Assembly: GCA_946803715.1 (NCBI GenBank)
Contig: CAMPET010000111.1
Location: 113,132 to 139,855 of the forward strand
Origin: Beroe ovata
Lineage: Eukaryota; Ctenophora; Nuda; Beroida; Beroidae
Direction of reading: 5' to 3'
DNA length: 26,724 nt
Every line of letters starts with the position of its first letter. The first letter of the stretch is position 1. Positions 18,840 through 26,724 of the stretch are shown here, piece after piece. The notes beneath the pieces were generated by a model. The model saw nothing but the letters and a program-made list of their open reading frames with translations, was not told where the DNA came from and ran no database searches. The translations under genes and the position numbers were made by a program.

Positions 18840-19995
18840 ATGCCAAAAAAGTTCAAAGGGGAGAACACAAAGGCAGTAGAGGCTCGGAGTAGGAAAGCCG
18901 CTGCCTCTGAAGAGAAGACTAACGCCGCTAGAGTCGCCGCAGAGGACGCTGCGTGGCGCGACGATGACAAAATGGCGATGAAGAAGGCTCAGAAGAAGGT
19001 TGGATGATTTTCCGTTGATCGCTGATCTCTCCGATTTGATAACACATTCGCTGGCACCATATCTTCAATTCACCTATTAATTCCCGTCAACTCAATGCAT
19101 CATTTTAATTCTAGATTCGGTTCTAGAATGAAGAAGAAGCTAAGAGGAAAGCCGCTCTAGAAAGAAAGAAATTGGCGGCAGACTTGTTAGCCGAAGAAGA
19201 GGCAGCAATATCCGCGCAAGCGAATAGCAAAAACCCCGCCAAGAAAGTCACGCAAGCTGAACTGGTCAGGCGGAGGGAGGAAGAGGAAGAGAAGAAGAGA
19301 ATGGCTGCAGCTAGAGAGGAGAAGGTGAGTGTTATAGTTTCCTTTTTGCTTTTGCGTTTAACCAAGCGGCGCGGAGGGGGCCTTTTAGGAAGCATAACCG
19401 GGACAATTATGGAATATTAACTAGGTACTAGCAAAATATTCGTGTTATATCAGTGTGAATACTCAGTTGTTTCATTACTATGACGCGCGTGCTGCGCGCG
19501 CGCGGCTATACCAGGCGCCTATATTGTAGGCGCCCCTGTATTGTTTGCGCATTGAGTACAACAGATAAGCGTGCGCTAATAGAAGTGCTGCTCGATTCTA
19601 TAATGCATCTCACTATGACCTACTAACTCCACCAGGAGGAGCCAATCCCAGAGAACCTGAACCATGTAATGTCCGATGTTGAAGTAGCTCAGAGTATCGA
19701 ACAAGCGATTGCAGCCCTTGATGTGGTACAGCTTGTCTCATTTCACATTGTATGATTGACCCAGACATCAGACATATACATTGTTCCCATTATGTTGTAA
19801 ATTACAATCATTTTACATCAGGAAGATGGAGTGGACAGTCATCCGGAAAAACGAGTGAAAGCGGCGTGGAACGCATTCGAACAAGGTAGGATAGGGCAGC
19901 TACGTGCTGAGAATCCGTCACTTAGACTCTCCCAAATCAGACAGATGTTACGGAAAGAGTGGCAGAAATCACCACTCAATCCAATGAACAAATGA
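18840..19995 (+). CDS. CCDC124: CCDC124/Lso2-type ribosome-associated protein
   Basis: Four exons: 18840-18998, 19127-19324, 19636-19725 and 19822-19995, all phase 0 with GT-AG introns of 128, 311 and 96 bases. The product is about 206 residues (human 223). It starts MPKKFKGENTKAVEARSRKA, has the AAWRDDDK patch (about 38-45), a long charged coiled coil rich in Lys, Glu and Ala through about residue 119, then SIEQAIAALDV and the conserved C-terminus RVKAAWNAFE...LRLSQIRQMLRKEWQKSPLNPMN. The human protein and yeast Lso2 bind idle 80S ribosomes and aid their reuse; a midbody role is also reported. Two bases separate the upstream AG from the ATG. The stop is followed by about 490 bases before the helicase gene. 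Confidence 0.93.
19514..19534. repeat. GC hairpin in CCDC124 intron 2
   Basis: GGCGCCTA and TAGGCGCC pair around the loop TATTG. It follows a GCGCGCGCGC run at about 19484-19504, reminiscent of the GC-rich mobile elements elsewhere in the window. Confidence 0.6.
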
Positions 19996-20291
19996 ATGGG
20001 GGTTATGGGCGATGATGTCAGATGTTGGTATTGTTGAAACCGTGATTCTAGCTTTGGTAGATGTTAGAAAGTTTCTGGGTATTTTAAAGAGAAAATCAGT
20101 ATTTATACTCGAATGATGTTCAAATGACGCTTGCATCAAGCTCTTTAATAGTTGTGGTGTATTGTACATAATCAACACGATAATTTGAAATATTTTATTT
20201 GATACCAACCTTCTTCAATTTCCTTTTGTCTGATCTCAATGATATGCTTCCCTCGATCATGCTCCCCTAGATCATTAGCCAAATATTCATT

Positions 20292-20489
20292 CAACCTCTT
20301 CCTCTCTCTAGGTAAGTGAATAAGGTCGCATCATCATGTTTGTGTTACAATCGTGCTCCTTGATGTGCCTCACGAAGGAACTGCTCTCAGAACCGTTATT
20401 ATTCCTGGGTTCAATTATCGGTACATTCCCAACCTAGGTATAGGGAGGAGTGTGTAGTCAGTGTCCTCCAGGTAAGTATAGAATCAGGT
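20292..20489 (+). promoter_or_regulatory. Acceptor-donor (AG|GTAAGT) motifs before the helicase gene
   Basis: A long pyrimidine tract ends CTCTCTCTAG at 20311 and is followed at once by GTAAGTG. A second, TCCTCCAG, at 20471 is followed by GTAAGTA. Such back-to-back sites look like recursive splice sites or zero-length exons. A third AG at 20486-20487 leaves two bases before the ATG at 20490. Confidence 0.45.
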
Positions 20490-23400
20490 ATGGGCACGTT
20501 CACCCCAGACACCTGCCTAGAACTGCTTCCAAAACTGTCCAAAGAACAGGTTGACCGCGAGTATCAGTATTTCGGGGGAACTGTAGACCTCCCCACTAAA
20601 GATAAGAGGTATAAGATAAGGGAATATCTTGTTAATCTGAAGGATGCTCAGACTCTACCATGCCCCTCGTCAAACTCATCAGTTGATCATAATACCGGAA
20701 ATGGTGCGAACTTCGCTTACTCTGGCGGTATGGATGGGACACCGATCCCAAACAGCAGTAACAACACCAGCTACAGCAACAATAACAACATTTCGGCATA
20801 CCAAGGACAATATCAGCAATCATATCAGCAATATCAATCGGGGGAACAGTATTTTGACCCAAATGGACGGACACACCGCCCTTCAAACCCAGTTAGTAAG
20901 GTTTTAAACCGCTGTCAAAATGAGCGACTTGCTTCCCTAAATTCTCAACTTCACGAAAATTTAACGCATTTTCTTCCACAGCACGCCCAGCAACAGGCCC
21001 AGAGCGGTAACCATGCCAGCCAATCAGCCGTTGACATGGATATGTCTGGCGATGATATGGAATTATCGGACACTGAAAACACTGACAAACCCACAAGACG
21101 CCCGCTCCTCACACACCAACCAGGGTAAGTTCGCTCGGTATGGGTTGATGAGAGTTGAGAGTTGTTGATATCACACAAAGAATTCGAGTACACGATTGTT
21201 TGCTATTGAATGAAAAGCAATTGTTATTTATAGTCCAGCCTTTTTTTGAAATCACCTGGAACTGCTTTATAACAGTTCATTTTTGGCTTCAGGGAGTTGT
21301 ATTGGGTGTTAGGAAACCACAAAAGAAAGTTTACCAAGCGAGCTCATGGGGGCGATGGTTTTTTGGGCCANTCCGGGATCGGTCCTCCCTGTTCAATTTG
21401 TCATCTTTGAGCGGATAACAAATTCCTGTTTGTATGGTAGGAACTAGGACTTATTTTCATATTAGGAGTTATTTTGTTCATTCCACTTCGATACGAGGCA
21501 ACTTTTGTCTCACGACTTTCATTCCAGTCTGAAGAAGTGACTTACTCCGATAATATCTAAATCATTACACTTATTTAGCTTAGGTCGTTGCGTGTAGCTG
21601 GGTTTGGCCCTATGTATTCGTATTATGACCCTAGGTAAGGTTTGCCTCACACACGTCTGACTCAAGGTTTTAAAACGAATCCTATATTGATAAATTAAGT
21701 CATTAATTTAAGTATTCAATATCAATCAAAATAAATGTGCTTGTTTTGCTAAAACTATCCATTTCAGAGCACAGCCTGGCCCCGCCCACAGGGGCGAACG
21801 AGCTCTACGTGGCGCACCACCACACCCTGATCGCGGTGTGCCACAATCGGGTGGTGTGCCCCATCTTGCTGCCAGAAGAGGGGGTGTGACCCCCGCTAGA
21901 GGTGCTGGAGTGGGGTACCCCCTTCCGAGAGGAGAGTCCAATGGGAGGAGTGATCAGTGGTCACGTGATGGAGCAAGAGGACAGGCTAAGCCGAGCCGAG
22001 GTGGGGCGGTGCCCTCCAAACGAGGAATGGGGTTTCGCGGTCTTGGCAACAAGGAGGAGATACCCCATAACTTGAAACCGATAGATTGGCAAAACACTGT
22101 CAGTAGAGAAGTGTTCAGAGTGGAGTATCATGTGAGTATCCTGCCCTGTCTGTGGAGTTTATCGTGCTAAACGCTGTTTCATAATGACCAATATCTCATA
22201 ATAATCGTTAGCAGTCGTGTTATCCCCATTCTCTGTTTCCAGGAGCACACAATCACCAAATCTCGGCGTCCTGATGAGATAAAATCGTTCCGGACGAAGC
22301 ATCAGATGACGGTATCGGAACACTGCCCTAACCCCATCCTCACATTCAACGAAGTTTCCTTCCCTAACGCCATCAAGGACGTTATCCGGAAGAACGGTTT
22401 CCGAGAGCCGACTCCCATTCAGTCCCAGGGGTGGCCGGTGGCGTTATCTGGCCGTGATCTGATAGGGATAGCGCAGACCGGCAGTGGCAAGACACTGGGC
22501 TTCACGCTACCCGGACTAATTCATGTCAATGCCCAGCCCCCTGGAAATGAGGGACCCATAGCGCTGTGTCTGTGTCCGACTAGGGAACTAGCACAGCAGG
22601 TAATGGGCGTGTCTGAGGAGTTTGCACGTGCAATGAGGATCAGATCTGTGTGTCTGTACGGGGGTTCGAGCAAGTTCCAACAAGTGAACAAGATATCAAG
22701 TGGGGTGGACTTTGCCATTGCCACTCCAGGCCGGCTCATAGACTTGTTAGACACGGGGAAAGTCAGCCTATCCAGATGTTCGTATCTCGTGTTAGATGAA
22801 GCAGACAGGATGTTAGACATGGGATTCGAGCCCCAGATCACAGCAATCATATCACAGATCAGACCTGACCGACAAACACTCATGTGGTCAGCCACATGGC
22901 CTGACGAGGTACTGCAACTAGCTCAGCAGTTCCTCACCAACCCCGTGCAAATATCCATCGGTTCCGATAAGCTGGTCGCGAATCATGCCATTAAGCAAGT
23001 TGTTCTGGTCATTGAGGACTTTGAGAAGTTCGGCAAACTGAAAGAGCTGCTGAAGCAGATAGACGAGGATTCACGAGACAGCAAGACGATTATCTTCACA
23101 GATACGAAACGTATGGCAGATGACATTGCTGACGAGCTTAAACGAGACAGGTACGCTGATGTACTGTTGTATAGTTGTGATTGTGGTTGTTGTAGTGCGT
23201 GGTTGTTGTTGCTCTAGTGGTTGCTCTAGTGGTTTTAGTTGTGCGTGGTTGTAATGATGATTATTATACTCTAATTATCAAACTCTCTGCCTGTGTTAGA
23301 CCGACGACTCGCTCACCTCTGTCCACTGATTCTTATCTTGGTGATTTCCAGCTGCTATTACACTAGTCAATAACTACTCCACCCTACTTCAAGTACAGAA

Positions 23401-25391
23401 ACCCAAGGAAGCAGTCCTCATACAGCGAAATGAGAGACTTATACTCTGTTATTTCCTGAGTGTGACGTATCTCCTGCAGTAGCCACTCCATGCACAACTT
23501 CTCCAGCCACTTCACGTTAAGTGCCACTGTGATCCCGTGCAGCTCTCTGAATGTCGATTTCTCTATCCTGTCCGGGGATCCGTGTGATAGGATATCCACA
23601 AATTCCCTCACTGTTGCCGAAGTGAAGTTTGTCAGTTCGATAACTTGCTGCTGGGTGTCAGTGATGCCCGGCAAAACACTGCAGTGTCTCATCAGCAGTT
23701 CCCTGTTCACTGTTACAGCTTCGTCATCGCTAGTCTTCAGTGTCAGCTGACTTCCTGTCATTATCAATCTAAGGACCGGGCATTCCTTAATCTGTTGAAT
23801 CGGTTAATGAAACAGCTACTGAAGAGACGGTTATTTTGAGTCTATACTTAAATACAATGCACTTAGTACAATGCAGAGATAATAACTTGTAAACCAATGT
23901 CCCAGATGACGAAACACACAGCACAGGGGCCAGGGCTGACAAAAACAATTTCTGTGAGTGGTGCGAGTAACTATATGCGGTACTCTTAGCAGCAGTAATA
24001 ATAAAGGAGGAATCAAATATGGCTGAACAGTTGAAATTCTATACCGTCGTCCATGACTTGCAATTTAGGACTGATTGTGGTCATTTAGCGAGGAATTTTC
24101 CCGTGCTGTGAATATATGACAATATGGTGTGACTGATGGTGTGACTCAGCAACATCACTCTACTTTATGTAGTACTCACTGTATTACACATTGTATTACA
24201 CCGCTACGAGTGACATAATCCTCAATTTGTTCCCTCTAAACTGCACAACCTAACTTACGCTACTCCCTCTGACCCTCTCTGCTCTCATGCCCCAGTAGCT
24301 GAAGTTTCTGGAGCTTATACTCCAGTGAATTGGCTCGATCCTTTCAAACGTGTACTCCTCTTAGTCTAACCCATATTCCACTCTCTCTTCTCTGCTCTCT
24401 GCTCACAACACAACTCGTACCCTATCTCTCTCCCCCCCCACTCAAGTGGGCGGTATCTGCTCTCTGCTCACAACACAACTCGTACCCTATCTCTCTCCCC
24501 CCACTCAGGTGGGCGGTGTCTGCTCTCTGCTCACAACACGACTCGTACCCTATCTCAGGTGGGCGGTGGAATCTATGCACGGAGACAAGAGACAAGACGA
24601 GAGGGAGCGGATTCTCAGGGACTTCAAGAGAGGATACACTGCCATACTGGTGGCGACAGATGTCGCATCACGAGGAATAGGTACCGGAGTGTTCACCAAT
24701 CACCACCCTCGCTCGCTCTCACTCACCAAATCCCTCTGATCGCATCATGACAGCAAATATCCTTTCTAGTTTGACAGCAAATATCGTTTGGCTGAGGTGT
24801 TAAACCCTTTTCCCCACAGATATCTCCGACATCACTCACGTCATCAACTTCGACTATCCGAACACCAGTGAGGACTACATCCACCGGATAGGCCGCACTG
24901 CCCGTGCCTCACGGACAGGGACTGCCTACACGTTCATCACACCCAATGACTCCCGGAATATCGATGATTTGGTTGATGTTCTGAAGGAAGCTGGTCAGGA
25001 GATTCCCCACGCTCTCGTCATGATGAAGGAGTGCTTCGGCGGGAGTAAACCCGGTGAGTTTGGCAGGTGCTGTCAAAATGATGCAACAATGCTGACACAA
25101 TGCCACGTTATGACATAATTGCATTATATACTCATCGTTCTCTAAAAATAACGCCTCTCTCTCCCCTCAGAGAAGAAAGTGTGGGTTCCTAAGGCGGTGA
25201 AGCGGCGCCAGGATGCGCAGGCCCGTGACGCGGAGCGGAAGCGAGCAGCGGGCGAGGGCCGAACATCTCGGGAGGGCGATGGGAAGGACAGTGATACAGA
25301 GATCGAGGCTAGGAAGCGGGACAACTGGCCCGAAACTGACGATGACTGGGCTGCCCTTTACGGTGACATGTCGGGAGCAGGGCGGTCCTGA
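20490..25391 (+). CDS. DEAD-box RNA helicase, DDX5/DDX17 (p68/Dbp2) type, with long N-terminal extension
   Basis: Six exons: 20490-21124, 21768-22131, 22243-23150, 24559-24680, 24820-25053 and 25171-25391. Phases agree at each junction, giving 827 residues. Residues 1-212 are a Gln/Asn/Ser-rich region I do not recognise. Residues 213-330 are rich in Gly, Arg and Pro. The helicase core follows: [11 protein letters not shown] (388-398), AQTGSGKT (410-417), PTRELAQQ (445-452), ATPGRLID (493-500), DEAD (518-521), SAT (549-551), [10 protein letters not shown] and HRIGRTAR (698-705). The Ala in motif VI and [14 protein letters not shown] are typical of DDX5/DDX17. These nuclear helicases act in splicing, transcription and RNP remodelling. 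A charged tail ends [17 protein letters not shown]. Joining exon 1 to the core rests on phase only; exon 1 could be a separate gene. Intron 3 holds an antisense BTB gene, and its acceptor is duplicated three times. Confidence 0.85.
21371..21371. other. Single-N assembly join in helicase intron 1
   Basis: One N interrupts intron 1. Unlike the joins at 7331 and 15865, I see no duplicated flank. An exon could be missing here, so the exon 1 to exon 2 link should be treated with care. Confidence 0.6.
23384..23761 (-). CDS. Small BTB/POZ-domain protein nested in a helicase intron
   Basis: A single antisense exon gives about 125 residues from the ATG at 23761. [22 protein letters not shown] matches the BTB core pattern, where a short strand pair leads to an N-terminal helix. 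[15 protein letters not shown] is the beta-strand and helix before the cullin-facing part, and [14 protein letters not shown] is the final BTB helix pair. The sequence stops soon after, before any complete BACK or Kelch region. BTB domains dimerise and often act as adaptors for CUL3 ubiquitin ligases, but no partner can be named here. The gene lies wholly in intron 3 of the DEAD-box gene. An acceptor-like CCGGTCCTTAG ends seven bases before its ATG, as in the + strand genes. It may be a truncated or retroposed copy. Confidence 0.65.
   Translation of the reverse strand: MTGSQLTLKTSDDEAVTVNRELLMRHCSVLPGITDTQQQVIELTNFTSATVREFVDILSHGSPDRIEKSTFRELHGITVALNVKWLEKLCMEWLLQEIRHTQEITEYKSLISLYEDCFLGFLYLK
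24383..24568 (+). repeat. Tandem repeat triplicating the exon 4 acceptor
   Basis: A unit of about 50-63 bases contains GCTCTCTGCTCACAACAC and CTCGTACCCTATCTC, each time followed by CTCAGGTGGGCGGT. In copy 1 (24441) it reads CTCAAGTGGGCGGT; copy 2 (24504) and copy 3 (24554) have the intact acceptor. Copy 3 leads into the real exon 4 at 24559. Confidence 0.85.
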
Positions 25392-25409
25392 CCGAGATCG
25401 TCATCTAGA

Positions 25410-25430
25410 GACAGTTGATTGACAACTGTC
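25410..25430. repeat. Short hairpin after the helicase stop
   Basis: GACAGTTG and CAACTGTC pair around ATTGA, 19 bases after the stop codon. It may be an element of the 3' UTR; no known family was recognised. Confidence 0.5.
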
Positions 25431-26040
25431 AGTCTGGATTTTTATTCCTATCTGAAATGATTAAACTTAAAGGAACTGTTGAAACTAGACCCTAGAGACG
25501 GGCATGGTCTTCATTTATCGGTTTGGATAGTACCCAAACCTTCCCTCATACCCGGTCACCTAGATTCGGTGTGATAGGTTCCGTTTCATTTTCACCCCCT
25601 ACATTTATTCCAATCCTGACTGCTGACATACCATTATTTAATCTGAGACTGAACTGTGCACGCGTTGCGCGCTCTTATTTCACTGTTAGTGTTACTCATA
25701 TTCATACTGTTAGTGTAACTGTAAGGTCGTAAGATTTCATAGATTGGACGATTGAATAAGAGTCGCATTAAAAAAGAAACTCATTCAAAATTTAAAAAGA
25801 GCCCCATTTAGTTACGATGATAGTTACGACTCACTGGCAATTCTAAATCTAAGTGTTCGCAAACAAAATCATTGCCGATAACATCTGGCGATTATCATTA
25901 AATCATGAACAAGTTTCAAATTAATTATGAATTCATATCACTTTCATCAGTGACACTGATGTCTTGCCTTGCGATGCTAGAGTAGGCCGTCCGACGCGAG
26001 CCGTCTTTCTGAGTGTGCCGAAAACAGTAATTGTAAACAG
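25431..26040. other. Gene-free stretch
   Basis: 3' flank of the helicase gene, AT-rich, with a repeated ACTGTTAGTGT near 25682-25720. The 16-base CTGACATACCATTATT at 25623-25638 recurs at 26689-26704. No exon was recognised. Confidence 0.5.
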
Positions 26041-26160
26041 ATAGGATTTCTCCCTACCCTCGCTGGCGGGATTTTATCGATGGCGGAATTATTGTATTTG
26101 TAGGATCTCTCCCTACCCTTGCTGGCGGGATTTTATCCCGGGCGGAATGACAACTGCGCG
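26041..26160 (+). mobile_element. Two partial family B element heads in tandem
   Basis: TAGGATTTCTCCCTACCCTC (26042) and TAGGATCTCTCCCTACCCTT (26100) each continue with GCTGGCGGGATTTTATC. They match the left end of the complete family B element at 5754. No matching right terminus follows, so these are truncated copies or a nested insertion. Confidence 0.7.
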
Positions 26161-26168
26161 GCGCCGAC

Positions 26169-26255
26169 TTGTCAGATGTTACCTGACCTGTTTCTCGCGC
26201 ACGCGCGCCTTCGATGAAGGCGCGCGCGAGAAACTGAGGTCAGATAAAATCTGAC
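26169..26255. mobile_element. Second family A foldback element
   Basis: TTGTCAGATGTTACCTGACC leads into a GCGC-rich stem with CTTCGATGAAGG at its tip and returns through GAGAAACTGAGGTCAG to ATCTGAC. It is shorter than the copy at 5942-6061. The right end reads ACTT, not ACAA, and no clean target duplication is visible, so it is degraded or abutted by another element. Confidence 0.75.
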
Positions 26256-26339
26256 TTGTCGATCGATGATAGACCCTGCACTGTCGAGAATTTCGTTTTG
26301 CGCGCGCGCGGCGCAAACTTATTCTCAGACAGGGTCTAT
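26256..26339. mobile_element. Family C GC-rich inverted-repeat element
   Basis: ATAGACCCTG (26269) and CAGGGTCTAT (to 26339) are inverted termini, with inner arms TCGAGAAT and ATTCTCAG around a GCGCGC core. The reverse complement, including the flank TTGTCGATCGATG, is found near 7945-8020. The conserved flank means the true element is longer than the 71 bases between the termini. Confidence 0.65.
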
Positions 26340-26349
26340 GGAAAATGGC

Positions 26350-26382
26350 AAAATCTACATCCAAAATTTGGATGTAGATTTT
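26350..26382. repeat. Perfect 16-bp hairpin, 1-nt centre
   Basis: AAAATCTACATCCAAA and its exact complement flank a single A. It is directly downstream of the family C element. Confidence 0.9.
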
Positions 26383-26724
26383 TTGCGGCGCGCGTCCTGG
26401 AAATCAGTGAGAATTTTTCTCACTAACTTACCTTATATTATATATCATTGTGAAGCTCTAATTTTGTACATGATAATGGTTTAAAAGTTATTAAAATTAA
26501 AGCAATAGACCAAGAGTTATGACTGTTTTACTGATAGGGAACGCCGCGCATCTCGTTTGGCGTTTCCCTCCTTTTTCAAAGTTGCAAAAAAATAGCATTG
26601 GATAATCGAATATCTTTAATTATCTGATGCTGCACTGATTACTGAATCTCGTCTCATTGTCTTATTCTCAGTTTTACATTGCTCCTTACTGACATACCAT
26701 TATTCAGGTATCTTCAACTGAGTT
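26383..26724. other. Gene-free end of window
   Basis: AT-rich sequence with a short GGGAACGCC...GGCGTTTCCC inverted pair near 26536-26568. No coding exon was recognised. Confidence 0.5.

Noticed and set aside
1-26724. tRNA or rRNA genes
   Set aside because: None was recognised by eye on either strand. A covariance-model scan would be decisive, and a single tRNA could have been missed.

Overview
The window is nuclear DNA of an animal, or of a close relative of animals, in the standard genetic code. It carries eukaryotic housekeeping genes with GT-AG introns: ARP3, DHX35, PIG-C, FIP1, CCDC124, an ATPSCKMT/FAM173-type methyltransferase and a DDX5/DDX17-type helicase. CA/GT microsatellites and miniature inverted-repeat elements lie between them. 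The lineage cannot be fixed by eye. The start-site architecture resembles groups that use spliced-leader trans-splicing (for example tunicates, flatworms, hydrozoans, ctenophores, some sponges), but this is inference.

Layout. 1-4440 has no recognisable gene and holds microsatellites, four tandem or direct repeats and palindromic GTAC-rich clusters. 4475-5225 is a three-exon EF-hand gene. 5226-8870 is repeat-rich, with GC-rich miniature elements; it also contains a second copy of the last EF-hand exon directly after a single N, which looks like the other haplotype joined in tandem. 8879-10915 DHX35, 11152-11985 PIG-C and 12350-13591 ARP3 are intronless and in the same direction. 14504-16683 is the FAM173-type methyltransferase, again with exons 2-3 duplicated around a single N. 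16955-18343 is FIP1 (intronless), 18840-19995 CCDC124 (four exons) and 20490-25391 a DEAD-box helicase (six exons). A small BTB-domain gene lies antisense inside the 1.4 kb third intron of that helicase. 25392-26724 has no gene and carries more of the GC-rich elements.

How the genes work together. The eight main genes all lie on the + strand. They are general cell machinery (RNA helicases, mRNA 3'-end formation, ribosome association, actin branching, GPI-anchor synthesis, mitochondrial methylation) and do not form one pathway. What unites them is architecture: every start codon, including that of the antisense BTB gene, sits just after an AG that looks like a 3' splice site, and in five of nine genes exactly two bases separate AG and ATG. 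The FIP1 poly(A) signal is only 58 bases before the CCDC124 acceptor. The best reading is a trans-spliced, possibly partly operonic array; 5'-UTR cis introns are the main alternative.

The other notable theme is miniature inverted-repeat elements with 8-bp target duplications (hAT-like) and near-perfect hairpins, two of which appear in only one of the two haplotypes. All calls are by eye; no search was run.
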